NCBI GenBank assembly: GCA_008828725.1
Contig: MEHQ01001776.1
Span: 636,474-700,473 of the forward strand
Direction: 5' to 3'
Source: Saccharina japonica
Lineage: Eukaryota > Sar > Phaeophyceae > Laminariales > Laminariaceae
DNA: 64,000 nucleotides
Positions 34,101 to 48,400 of the stretch are shown one piece after another. A program made the translations under genes and the position numbers. The notes below the pieces were generated by a model. That model ran no database searches and had not been told where the DNA came from. It saw nothing but the letters and a program-made list of their open reading frames with translations. Within the stretch, counting starts at the first letter, position 1; the number at the start of each line of letters is the position of its first letter.

Positions 34101-37100
34101 TCCTCAAGAGTCCTGTTCGTGCGGCTTCCTCCGTAGTACTTTTCCACTCATCAGACACCGCTCACGAGCTATATGTAGCTCCTCTATCTCCCATATATCG
34201 ATATTTTACCCCTATATAGCTCAGTAGATAACATCGGCAAACAGTACGCAAGAGCTATCTAACAGTAGCTAGCTCACACCCGGCGAACATGTCGTAGCTC
34301 ATGTATAGCTCTTACAGGTATTGATTGCTCTTCTTTGAAAAAAAACTATGATAGCTCCGAGCTACGGTGAGAGCTCATCTGCACCCGTGTTGCACCCCCT
34401 ACATTTTTTTTAATTGTATGGCCTAATGGAAAACAACCCCACACCTAGAAGCACCTCTACCACTGTATTTTTGTTGCACGAAATTCCGCAATTCTGCCAT
34501 AACTCCTGTCTCACATCGAATTCGAAGGTGAACCACCCTGCAATGGACTGTTTGGTGCTTACACTACGGTGCAGCAAAGCGGCAGCAGTTGTCTACTCGA
34601 AGCACCGCGACAGAGTCGCTGAAGTTTTAAAATGTGGTTCCAGGTCATTGGATTTGCTATTTCTCATCTGTGGCCAGGTTGTTTTTTTACTGCTGCAGCC
34701 ATGAGCAGTACTTGTACGTAAGTATGTACGTTTTTTTCACTCTCAACGATCGTAACGTTCGTGTCCTATTAATAGCTCAACTAAAACACAACTGTTTTTT
34801 TTGTCCACATATCTTTGTTTTCGGAGGCACGTCTCAAGCCGATTGCAGCGTCGGTGACATGAATCCCTAAGTGCACCACCCTGGAATACCTTCCCTGCCT
34901 GTATACACGAGAACACGGTCAATCTCGGGGGCGATTTCGTTATCGTTTTCCACAGCGACAGTGGCCGTGAAAATTGCCTGAACTGGCGGCGCGATTGCTG
35001 GAGCCTACGTAGCGGCGGTGCAAAAACTAAAACTGCGTGGCCGCGGTGCGCCGAATTTCTCCAATTCCATCAAGACAACGGCCAAACCAACTACAGATCA
35101 GACTGTATCGTAGCTTGGTTAAGCTCCTCCGGGCGGTGGTGTGTTATTTGGAGACTCCAGCGGGGAGCACGGCGCCAGTGGAATAGCGCAGAGTGCTGAA
35201 TGACCCAAAGGGATTGTGAGGGGCTGGTTTGGACGAAACCCCGGTTTCAATAATATGTGACGTTATATATAGCTTGTACGTTTTTTTTGGGGGCAAAGCA
35301 ACACGAGTGATCTGTCTTATGCGTGTACCTCTCGCGCGACCTACTCATTGTCGGTCAAGCCTCGTACCTCCCCACTATGTACAAACGCCGTAAAGCACAG
35401 TACCGGCTAAGAAAATTATTAAGAAACTTCTTGAGAAATCTTCTTAGAAAAATCTGTTGGGCCAGAAATAACCAGAAGAAATGGCCTTCATTGTACTCAC
35501 CACGTCCGCCCTCCTGTCATCGCCTGGACCCTTAGGCTTCTCAGCACCCTGCGAAGCGCTACTAGCACCGTCCTCAGCTCCTGCTGCTGTTGCCGTTGCT
35601 GCCGAAGGGAGGCTAGCAGCAGCAGCAGAAGAGTTGGCAGCGGCAGCGTTAGCAGCAGCAGCGGCAGCAGCGTTAGCAGCAGCCACGTTCGCCGCGCTGT
35701 GGAAGGCCTGCGCCCTGCTCTGACACTTGGCGTGCTGGCGTCGCAGGACGTGGGCAACCTTGGTCGAAACTTCTCTCATGAGCTGTCCGGCAAAAAAGAG
35801 CGTGCCGAAAAACGAAAACAAAGCAGACGGGGTGAAGGCGGGGACGATATAATAATAATAAGAACACATACACACATACGGGCCTAGGCGGCAGACAAGA
35901 ACGACAACAAGGATTTACATCCAATCAGTCAGGATAGCATCGCTTGCATGACGTCGAGTCGTGACTAGTGGTGCGAAAGTTACGAAACCCTGCCGTCCCC
36001 CGTACTGCCTGTCCCCCACCCGCTTCCTTCCGAGGCAACACTTTTCTCAAAGCTCTCCTGAACGCTCTAAAAAAGCATCCTCAACCAAATATCTGAACAC
36101 TCCACACCTTCGACAGATCATCTACAGATAGATCATACATATCATCTACAGATAGATAATCTAGGTCCTAACCTGCCGTTCTGAGGTACCGTGCGGGATC
36201 TGTACCGTACAGATATAACCCGGGAAACAAGTCCTACATCATGCAGACAATATCGCCCCCCCGCGGCAACATGAGCTAGATCATACAGATCATACAGATC
36301 ATACAGATCAGGAATATATATGCCCTGAAATATCTAGATCATCAAGTGGGAATCGATGATCTGTCTGAGATGTAAAAAAACTCTCACCAGCAACTGCGCC
36401 TCGAAGACCCTATTCCTCGAGCTCTTGACCCTGCCACCCCCCGTGCTTCCTGTCCCCGACCCCCCCCCCTCCGAGCCTCGGCGGTGTATGTGCAACTGGG
36501 CCATCCGCGCCACCTTTCGCGAAGTTTCGTTCACGATCGTCTGCCACCAGAATGGAAACCCAATAAGTAGCGGGGTACGGAAGAGGGGGGGGCGGGGGGT
36601 GGGGTGGAGTGGGAGTGTGTAAGGTGGGGTGAGGTGGGGTGGGGTGGGGTCGGGTCAGAGCGGGTGGGGGTGGGGTGGGGTGGGGTGGTGGGATGGGGGT
36701 CGGATGATCTAAGCGCAAAAAGTAACTGGTAGTATACATGACCAACGTAGGTGTTGCTTGCGTGTTGCAATAAAAACGGCCGCGTTTACGTGTTATTATC
36801 AAACAAATGGCGACACCAACGGTTTACGAAAAAAAGCGAAAAAAGCGCAGGCCTGACAAATTCTCCAATCTCGGGGGGTAATCCGTAGGGTCCTTCCCTA
36901 TGGTGTGCTTCCCCGCTCTCCCGCTCTAGTACCTTGGCTGGGCTGCGCCTTGGGGGCGTTTCCAGCCTCTGGTGAGCTTGCGCGAGGCCACAACGAAATC
37001 CTCTATATGTCATTGCGGGGGTACACTTTATATGTGCCGACCCCCGAGTTCCATCTGCCTTCCCTCTGATGAGTGACTCAGCGATAAGGTAGATGGAAGT

Positions 37101-39535
37101 CGGGGGTCGTCACATACAAGGTGTACACCGGCGGTGACATAAAAGGCTTCGGCTGTGGTCTCACGCAAAACCCACCAGAGCCGGGAAAAAGCCCGCAGGC
37201 AGGCGCAGCCCGGCCGAGGCACTAGATGGGGAAGCCCACCATAGGGAAGGAGCCGGTACTATCAATATCACCCAGGGGGGTCACCGATCCACACACAATT
37301 CGACGCGAGTCGACGAGGCAAGAAAGGGTTAAAATATTATCGCGATGAAAAAAAGCAAGGCACAAACCGTGGTGGGGAAGGGGGGGGGGGGAGAGCGTGC
37401 TGTGTGACCCCGGATCTGTGTTACGCCTAAGAGGGAGAGAGGAAAATCGAAGGCGAAGATGATAAACGGGATGGGGAAAAAAGAAAAAAGAAAAAAACAC
37501 ATTCACGAGGTGTTCATACACCCCCGTACAGCACACGCGTGACCGATTTATCAACCTCAGAGCTCGCAAAGATGAATTTAGACGAAATTATCGATCTCAG
37601 AGCTGGGCTGCCTTCATATTTATTATACGCACACCTCGCAGATGACGATCTACTCCCTATAGAGCATCTAGACCCTATACCTGTACCGCTATGAGATGCT
37701 GTGATGCTGTGCAGGACACAGCATCATACTACCCCAACCCGCAGAAAAACATGCGCACAAGAGCCGTACCATACAAACCCCACCGGGAAAACATGATATT
37801 TTACCGGTGGGGGGGGGGGGGGGGGGGGCATAGTAATCAGGACGCACGATCGACCCAAAAAACACGAGTCCCATATGTTTACACACCATATTTGGTTCTG
37901 CTTACTACAGTGCATGCCCCCGGACTAAGCCATGCAGATTATATAAATCAGGGATATATCTGCCCCGAAATAACTACAATAGATCATCCCATGGGGATCT
38001 GATATTATCTGCTATGATCTGATCTGATATGATTTTATATGTCTGATGTGCAAAACCAATTCGAGCGAATGCGAGGTTCTAATTATGACGCGACCAAACA
38101 AATAGGGACCGCTTTCGAGTTATTACACCTGAAGCGTCTCCCCGCCGTCACGGGCCCCAAAAGAAGAAACGAGGACCGTGACGAGGACCGAAACGAGGAC
38201 CAGCGACTTTGTTTGTTGTTCGACCAATCAATCAAAACAAATCAAGGAGGATCGTAACGAGGACCGAAACGAGGACCGCCGACTGTGTTTGTTGTTCGAT
38301 CAATCAAAACAAACCAAGAGGAAAAACTCACACCACCAACGCACACAAGTTGACGACAGTTACAAATATCCTATAATAGAAAATATTCGACAGCTTATAC
38401 ATACAATATTTTACAAAAAAGAAAGAAAAACTCGATTGGGTGGTTCGGTGCTCACCTCCGCGACCTGCATGGCGCAGGCGACGATGTTGGAGACGAGCGC
38501 AATCAACATCTTCTTCAGCCGGGCACGAGCATCTGGCCGCGGCGCCAGGTCGGAGATAGGAACAGGCCCGGAAGCGGCCGCCGTTGTCACCCGGCCTCGA
38601 TCGTCGTTCCTGGAAAGAAAAACAAATCAAATCAAATCAAATCAAATCAAATCAAATTCGAGTTCACATTACATAATACAAGGGTGTTGGTGAAACTATA
38701 ATGTAGTGTCAAATGATTTTATTTTATTTTAGAAGACGAGATGTCCGTATGTACACAAAATTAGAAAAACGGTACTCTGTACCCAAAACACGCACAACAA
38801 GAAAACTAAAAGACAAACCGAACCGGATAATGAGACACTCAACAAAAGAAAAAAAAACTGCAACACACACAAAACACACACGAACAAGAAGAAACTTATT
38901 TTTTTTTACATCCCATTTATTATCTTCGCCCTTCCTTTCTCCCTCCTTCCTAGTCGTAACTCAGATCTGGGGTCACAAAGTAGGCTCCTCTCCCTCCTCC
39001 CCCACTACGGTTCGTGCCTTTCATTTTTATCGCGAGAAGACTTCAGCCCTTTCTTCCCTCTTTGACTATCATCGAATTGTGCCTACCCACGCTACTATTA
39101 ATAGGCGCTCTCAGCAGTTGATTCCGTTTTTTATTTTGTTTTGAAAAAATGAACTCAAAAGTCCGACCCACGTGGGGTTTGAACTCCGTAAATCAACTCT
39201 TAAAAGAGTTCGAGGGTACCACTTTTTTTTTTTTTTTTTTTTCCCCCCCCCCACCCCCAAAAAACCCCCCCCTTCCAGTCCCCCCCCCCCCCCTTCCCCC
39301 CCCTCCCTCCCTGTGCAGTCGTATGGCTCACTTTGATCGTCGGCCCAGGTCCTCCGCCTCCCCTAGCTTGGTTACCGCAAGAGCAAGCGGTGCCGTCTGC
39401 TCCAACTGAAGCAAGCGGATCAGCAGCCACGCGCACGCCGTTCCGCCGTGCGTCCACCTCGAAGCCAGCAAGTCCATCCTCTCACGGTACGACCTTTCCT
39501 GCTGCTGCTGCTGCTGCTGTTGGTGTTGCTGCAGT

Positions 39536-39570
<35 letters not shown>

Positions 39571-41788
39571 AGGGAAGTGAGGGGAGTGTTGTGGCTGCTG
39601 CTGCTGCTGCTGCTGCTGTCGCTGCTGCGGTTGACAAAAAAAAGGGGGGATCGAGAGAGCATACGCAAGTGAGTTCCTCCCGCGACTGCTACTGCTGCTG
39701 CTGCTGCTGTGGGCGGCGCTTGGTTTCAAACGAACGTGGTTCGGCGTAACACCTATCATCAACAGATACTGGCCCGCCGCAACTCCATTTCCAACCATTT
39801 TTGTTTGTCAGTTTGGTGTATCAAAAGCTTTACCGTCTCCTTTTTATCCTCCGCCGACTGCGAAAAGCAATACCCAAAACACCCCCACACCCAACTGTGT
39901 CGTGTATCGATCGCGTATTTGTAGTATTCTTGCCACAGAATCAGCGATGCCGAGAACAGCCACGAACGAAACGAACCGCAACGATACCCTCTACCAAGAC
40001 GGTACTCAAGCCGCGGCCTTCACTACGCAACACTCAACCTACCAACATGTCCGCTCGTCGGAAAGATGATATAGATCATTCAGATCATTCCCACTCCACA
40101 ATTTAGATTTTTCAAGGCAGATTTGTTCCCGGTCTTGTATGATCTGTATGATCTGTATGATCTAGCTCATGTTGCCGGGTGGGACCCGTATAATCTGCAC
40201 GATCTAGCACATGTTTCCTTGGTTGGATATGCAACTATGCAGATCCTGCACAATCTCTCACAACGGTCGGAGTCTATCTGTACATTATCTATATGTAGAT
40301 GATCTAGCTGTAGATGATCTATCTGTAGATGATCTATATGTAGATGATCTATCTGTAGATGATCTATCTGTAGATGATCTATCCGTAGATGATCTATATG
40401 TAGATGATCTATATGTAGAGAATAACTAGATTATCTATATGTAGATGATCTAGCTGTAGATGATCTATCTGTAGATGATCTATATGTAGATGATCTATCT
40501 GTAGATGATCTATCTGTAGATGATCTATCCGTAGATGATCTATATGTAGATGATCTATATGTAGAGAATAACTAGATTATCTATATGTAGATGATCTAGC
40601 TGTAGATGATCTATCTGTAGATGATCTATATGTAGATGATCTATCTGTAGATGATCTATCTGTAGATGATCTATCCGTAGATGATCTATATGTAGATGAT
40701 CTATATGTAGAGAATAACTAGATTATCTATATGTAGATGATCTAGCTGTAGATGATCTATCTGTAGATGATCTATATGTAGATGATCTATCTGTAGATGA
40801 TCTATCTGTAGATGATCTATCCGTAGATGATCTATATGTAGATGATCTATATGTAGAGAATAACTAGATTATCTATATGTAGATGATCTAGCTGTAGATG
40901 ATCTATCTGTAGATGATCTATATGTAGATGATCTATCTGTAGATGATCTATCTGTAGATGATCTATCCGTAGATGATCTATATGTAGATGATCTATATGT
41001 AGAGAATAACTAGATTATCTATATGTAGATGATCTAGCTGTAGATGATCTATCTGTAGATGATCTATATGTAGATGATCTATCTGTAGATGATCTATCTG
41101 TAGATGATCCTATCCGTAGATGATCTATATGTAGATGATCTATATGTAGAGAATAACTAGATTATCTATATGTAGATGATCTAGCTGTAGATGATCTATC
41201 TGTAGATGATCTATATGTAGATGATCTATCTGTAGATGATCTATCCGTAGATGATCTATCCGTAGATGATCTATATGTAGATGATCTGTCCTAGGTGTGC
41301 CAAACTTTCCCCACGAAAATTCCACCCGGACAGCGGGGCCTACCAACAACTCCGCAACAACCAGCCCCGACAACGGGGCTTGTCAACTACCGTACCTGGT
41401 AGTGTTGGATATCGAACGAGAATCGAGTTTGATATGATACCGATAGACAAAAAAACGAATCGACACGATTTCGATATCTGTCAATAGCAAAAAAAAACAG
41501 CAACACCGGGATGCCAGAGGGATGGAGGCCAAAACACGTTCGATCTTTCGATATACCCAAAATTTCGATACGATATCCAACGCGACATTACTATTACGGG
41601 GGAGCAAAGTAAACACTAGTAAATAGTAAACAGGACCTACCGAAAACACAAAAAACCTGTATATTTCCCAGTTTTTACCAACAATATGTGGTCCTATTTA
41701 CTACGGCCCCCCACAATATTCAATATTCATCATGCCCGACAACAGGGCTCCAACAGCATCCCCGACCAAAACCTCAGCCCTCCTCTTC

Positions 41789-41858
<70 letters not shown>

Positions 41859-42380
41859 CCCGCACCCACCTCATCCGCTGAAACCCCCCTCTCCCCACGC
41901 ACCGCTCGGCACACCCCCCATCGCCACAGGCCCGCCTTGCACCACCGCAGCACCGACGCGGTGCAAGCGCGGCAGTCTCACTCCCCCCTCCACCGCTGCC
42001 GCCGGTACCGACCGCCGCGTCACCCCCTCCCACGAACCCCCGTTACCCTGCGAGGGGGGCGCCGCGGAAGCAGGTCGCTCTCCAGCTTCGCCTGCCCCGG
42101 GTTGCGCTGTCCCAGCCTGGTGTGCCCCAGCTCGCGTTGCTCCAGCTTGCGCTACCTCAGCTGGCACTGCGTCAGCTTGTGCTGCCGCAGGCTGCGCGCT
42201 AGCGGGAGCGTGAACGGCGCTAGTGCCACTGTTACCGTTGGCATCGCTGTCGCCCTTTGCTCCAACGTTCGCCTTGCTTCCCCCGCCTCGAGCTCGTTTT
42301 CCTTCTCTCGGCGCCGATGGCGAACCTGTCACCACTGTCTCCAATCTCGCCTCCGTTCCTCCCCCGGCCGCCGCCGCCGC

Positions 42381-42432
<52 letters not shown>

Positions 42433-45400
42433 GCTTGTGCTGCTGCTGCTGTCGCCACTGCTTGTGCCGCTGCTGCTTGTGCCGTTGCTGCTGCCATCAC
42501 TGCGTTTGCTTTCCGAGAGTCGTTGAGGGCAGCCTCATGGAGCCACGCGTAGACATTCAAGAAAATGCTTTCGCACAGGATTCCGACCTTGCGGTTTAGC
42601 TCTTGGCTTACCGCCTGGGAGCGACTGAAGGCCTGCCGAGGGGACCTCTCCGCGTTCATGACGTGCATCAGGATCAAGGTTACCTGCGCCGATCGTCGCC
42701 CGACAAGGTAAAATTGTGAGCGTTTGATATCGCTTGATATCGTTCGATATTGCTTAGTATCGTTCAATATTGTTCGGTATCCTTCACTATATGTTGAGAG
42801 CGTTCGACATCGTTTGACATCGTTTTGGAATTGTTTGTTATTGTTTGATATATCGCTTGATATCGTTTGGTAGCGTTCGGCATCGTTTGATTGTAGTTCG
42901 ATATCGATTGAACATCGTTTGAAAACACCCGATAACGCCCCGAGAGTGTTCCGTAACGTCGGAGGAATAACAACATTCGATAACGTTCGAAAATGTTTGA
43001 GCAGTTCGACAACGCTCGAGGACGTTCGAAATCGTTCGGGGTCGTTCGCTACCGTTTCATAACGTTGTATACCGTTCGATATCACTCGAGACCTTTCGAT
43101 ATCAACGCTATCGACTGTTTATGCTTTCCATATCCCCTTTCCAGTTTTATCTCTTTCCCGTTTTCCACGTTCCATATTCCTTCCACAATACTTGGAATAT
43201 TTTTTCCGTATCCCATTTCCCGTTTTCCGCACCCACCTGGTCGAGGCCGCCGCATCTCACGAACGTCTCCACCACTCCTCCCTCCCCACCCGGCGTCGGC
43301 TCTCGAAGACAGACCTCTAGCATCCACAGGGCGTACACAGGCATCTTTCCGTTCGGTCCTTCCCCCACCTGAACACGCACGCCGCGTCAAATACAGCTCA
43401 CTTTCAGGACCAGAAACGGTAAAACATCAAATGAGAGGTCAGTCGATAGAGTTTACGAAATAATATTGTGCTTGTTGGTAAAAAAGAGATAATTGCATGT
43501 TTGCAGGTATCGGAAGAGTGACCACAGCCCTGGTAGGCAGTACCCTCCTTCCTCTCTACCCCAGTCCCCTCCCCTACATCCCATAGCACATATTACCATC
43601 CCTTCCCGTTCCCATCCCATCACACCCCATTCCATCCCATCCCACCCCGCCCCATTCCACCCCATCCATTCTACCCCCCCCCCCCCCCCCCGCCTCCACC
43701 TCCCTCCCTCACCCTCCCCTCCCCTCCCCTCCCCTCCCCTCCCCTCCCTCCTGCCCCTCCCCTCCCCTCCCTCCCCTCCCCTCCCCTCCGCCTCCCCTTC
43801 CCCCCTCCGCCCTCGCCCTCCCCCCTCCCCTCCCTCCCCTCCCCTCCCCTCCCATTCCCATCGTCACCCCATCTCATCCAATCCCATTCGGTTCACCCCA
43901 TCCAACCCCCCCCTAACCTTGAGGTAAACGTCCTTAGCCTCCGGACCCAAAATCCACGAGAGCGCGTCTTCCGCGAACCGCGATCGGAACCGCTGCAGGC
44001 AGAGCTTAACGATGGACATCAGGGTCGTCGCCATCCGCATGGTGGGGGCGCAATTCCGAAGAAGAAACCACTCCAGGCACCTGTCGAGGGGCACACAAGG
44101 GACACACAGGGGACACACAAAGGACACACCAAGGACACACCAAGGTGGCGGCGCTCTTCAGGAAATTTGAACACCTTCTAACGCATTCGACAATTTTTTT
44201 TTTCAACGTATTACAGTATAACCTTTTTGGGGGCCCAGAGATCTCCGAATATCACTTCTCTAGTCGGAAATATAACCACTGTTTGAAGCTGACATCAAAT
44301 TCTAGACGCGGGGTTATATTTCAACCATCGCCGAGAGCAGTGGCACGCAAGGTTGGTGCTCTTCTGGTCGATGCACATTCGAGGAGCTTTACTGTAGTTT
44401 ACATACATAAAACTCTGTACCGAGGTGTAAGGAACATTTGGATGAACTATTAAGGTATAAAATATCCTTATTGGTACCTACAGCAGTACAACCCAGTATA
44501 AGCCACCGACGACGTTAAAAAAAACGTCGAATCGTAGTCTGCACGACTTGGCCCAGCTTCGGCTGCTTGATAGTCCACACTGGCTCCTCAGTACATAAAG
44601 ATGTAACTATGGCATACAAGGCTCCCCTTCGGGGAGTGGTTGTGGTTGACATGAAATCCCGGGAGTGTCGTAAGCTGAAACAGGAGAACACAGCAGGCGT
44701 TTGTTCCTCGAACCAACTATATCACTACTCGTACGTGTATAGCCACCGGGCAAAAAACGAACTACACAAAACATCTCTTTGAAAGCAAAAACAAAAATAA
44801 GTAGCCACCGGGCAAGTAACAACGAACAGTCCAAACGACTTCATAGTTACTGTAGTTCTATTAGCTACGACATACACTTATAAAATGTACCTTGTATCAC
44901 AGGTACCGAATTCGTTGCGTACGAGAACTGTCAGAATTTTAAGCCACACAAAACCTACATACACACCCCGTCCGAATATATAGCACGCTCGATTAAATTA
45001 TCACACCAAGCTTGCAAAACATGAGTTTTGCGCAAAAATTCAGTTTCACCAAGTCTTTTCATTTTCATTTTTTTCAAAAGTATGCTACTATACATATCAG
45101 GAGACCGCGGTTTGACCCCTTTTGACTAACCGCCTCCCGACACATATCAAATCCCGCAAGAGGCTAAAAAATAACTTTCTCCCACCGGTATGTGCTTCTC
45201 ACCACTCTAGGTTGCTCGATCTCCTCAGGAGGGCGAGGAACGAGGGGTAGAGCGTGCATCCCTTTAGCAGGATCTCGTAGTAGACCGAGGAGTAGGCGAT
45301 GTTGTAGTCAATGCTAACTTTCTTTTCTTGCCAGAAGATGAAAAACACCATCAGCGAGCTCGCGATTTCCTCCTGGCCCGCAGGGACAGCAACAAGATCA

Positions 45401-48400
45401 GCACGGAGAACAGCACTTAAGCACCGCACAAAGCACTTAAAAAAAAAGAGGACCAACCAAGATCACATCACAGTACCAAAGAACAAAACCAAGAACAGCA
45501 CTGAACAACAGCACCAAGAACACCAAGAACAACACCAAGAACGGAACCCAGAACAGTCCCGAGAATAACACTATTAATAGGAACTGCACCGAAAACAGCA
45601 CCAAGAACAGCACCCGCGACAGAACCAAGAACAGCAGTACTTAAGAACAGCATAAAAAAACAGCAAAGAGAGAGAGAGCTAGACAATAGTAAACAATTTC
45701 GAATGATGTACGTACACTATTGTCCATTCAGCTAAACGAGAGTAGTTTAGCCCCGTATTCGACGGCAATTGTTTTCCTGGCTGTGACGGGCTGTGACCGA
45801 CCGTCGATATTGACCGTCGGCGTAGGCTCAGGGTGCTTGGTGGGTCCTGCCGGCGGCAACTTATGTACCCAGGGTCAATTAGGAGAGCTCGGGTTCAAGC
45901 CGGATCAGATCGGTGAGGGGTCAAGGTGGCAGGCGAGAGCAGGGTGAAAAACACGTGTTGTGTCTTGGCCAATGAAATTTCCCGAAACATCACTAGTCGA
46001 CCAATGAAGGAACGTGCATCTCCGAAAAAGTGGTGAGCTCTACCGAGAGAAACATAGCGCCCTCAGCAGAGGCGCACTGTCGCTGTCGCTGATTTTATCT
46101 CACATTCCCTATTGTTGAGTGTATCTCACATTAGGTGAATTGCCATAATCTAGCACGTGGCCACGACATGGCGCAAAAAGACTCTACGGGTGGATGACAA
46201 CAAAACCGTAAGGAAGCCGTTGAAATATATAATAATAAGGTCCTTTGATGTGCTCGTAGAAAACGAGGAACAAGGTACGAGTTCAAAGCACATTCGAGTG
46301 GCGGTGTTTCATCGTCCGCAGAGCTTCCCGTCTATTCAATGGGCCAACGGTCTTAAACAAGGACCGTTGGGTCATTTGGTTTATATAAGCGAACGGTCAC
46401 CAACACACGTGGAACGCGAGATACATAGAGATCACTCGTACCTGGTATTCTATATTCACGGTACACGACAGCAATGCATGAATTCGGAGTTAAGAGTTTT
46501 TGCGTCCACCTTTGCACGAAAAGCACAAACCCGTTCTAGTAATGGGGGTACTGAATTATGTGTCGGACAGGCGAGTCGACGAGCGAAGAGGGCTGAACCT
46601 TTCTGCCGATAAAAATGCAAGACACGTATCGTAGTGGGGAGGGGGGAGAATAGCCTGCTATGTGACCCCGGACCTGAGTTACGACAATTAACGGGAGGGG
46701 TCAGGAGCAAGAACGGCGAAACAAATAAATGCGACAAACAAACACAACACGAACAAGCGCACACCCTGTGTCACAACAATATGAGCCCGGCCTAAAATAA
46801 GAGCATATTGACCTCTGTAGAAATGCACCTGCTTTTTTTGGAGGGACTTCTCACTTGAAACAAGAGCAGGTGGTTTCGCGTACTGCACTGTATCGTACCT
46901 GCTCCAGGAAGCGGCAGAGTTCCGGGTGTTTTTCCATGACCTTTGCGAGGAACTTGAGCATCATCCCCTTGGTTTCATCGTCTTCCCGCCGTACTCTGCA
47001 CCGTCGCCACGGCCACCACCCCCCCCCCCCCACCGAACGGTCGGCAAAGACGTAAAGAAAAAAGGACGTGAACGAAATAGAGACATGCTATTCATGGGCG
47101 AAACGGCAACACCATCAATACCACTGTCACCCCCATCACCACCGGACGGCCAGCACAAAAAGACGCGAAAAAAAACAGCATGAATGATTTCGGCGTCTCA
47201 AGGAAGGGGCAATTGTGTCTTTCACACTGTGAACGACGAAATACGCATGGCCCCTTCGCACCAACAAAATACAACATGAACAAATTTGGCGTCGACAAGG
47301 GGCAAGACGAGATACGCATGGCCCCCTCGTACCAACAAAATACAAGATGAACAAATTTGGCGTCGACAAGGGGCAAATATGATTTTCCGTACGGTATGGC
47401 CGACGGATGGTCAAGGTTCCCTAGTGTTGTGATTTTCGGACCCAGTACGTTGGTATCCCTCTATCTACTATCCTTACTGCATTTGCCATGTATTATCTCT
47501 GTCTCCTAGTCTGTGACCAAAGGGCTTGTTTCTCGCTGGGACGAGGAATCAACACAGACACTGGGTGTGTTGGATGCCGATGGGTAGAAAAACGGCTTTG
47601 TGCGAAGAACACACAGAACCGACGCAGACTAAATGCCCACTTCGGCAACGGCCCATGGCTGCACGTGCATTGCTGCGCGAATAGAGCAGACGGCACGACT
47701 GCTGTGGGTAGCTTATAATTCGATCGTGTCCTCGGCTGCACGTGTAACCGTCGTACCGTGTATGCATTTGCGATGTCCACAAAAAAGGTATCATAGATGC
47801 AATATGAATAATCAGGACGGACGCTGGGTGTACCGATGTACTATAATGGGTAAGAAGAACATACTGCGAAGAGAACACACAAAATAACACTTTTAACATT
47901 TTTTTTTAACCAAAACAAAATACAAGCAGCTTGTTAATATGACTTCTGTCCAAGTTCTCGATCTTGCAGGTACGGCGCTTGCAAAAGTTTTTTATTGAAC
48001 GTAAAAAAATATTTCAATGGAACAGAACACGCGGTCGACGTATACCTCTCTAAGCTTGCAAAGTTGGGTATAAACCACTCAATCCATCGAGAACTCATAG
48101 CTGACGTATTCTGACGTACTCATATGCGTACTATCATCGAGGTACGACAAAATACGTGTTCTGTATGTATCATACGGGAGAAGTTGACCAACCAGATCAA
48201 CACGGGTTAATGTAGCTGTATAGTCTATGGAGCACCTGGGATCAGTTGTGTAGTTTTTGACTCGCGATCGAGGCACGCAGCGAACCAGGCTTACCGATAC
48301 AGGTTCAAGGTGCGACACAGACTGGTTAAATTGTGTCAGGTAATAGCAATATAAAGGCATATGCCGAGCTTGAACAAACTGACAACGTGACGAAAGCAAC

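Noticed and set aside
41688-42599. Plus-strand frame of 303 codons
   Set aside because: Made of poly-C and CTG repeats opposite exon 20.
46157-46612. Plus-strand frame of about 150 codons in an intron
   Set aside because: No ATG start, no recognisable family motif, and its end lies in a dispersed repeat.
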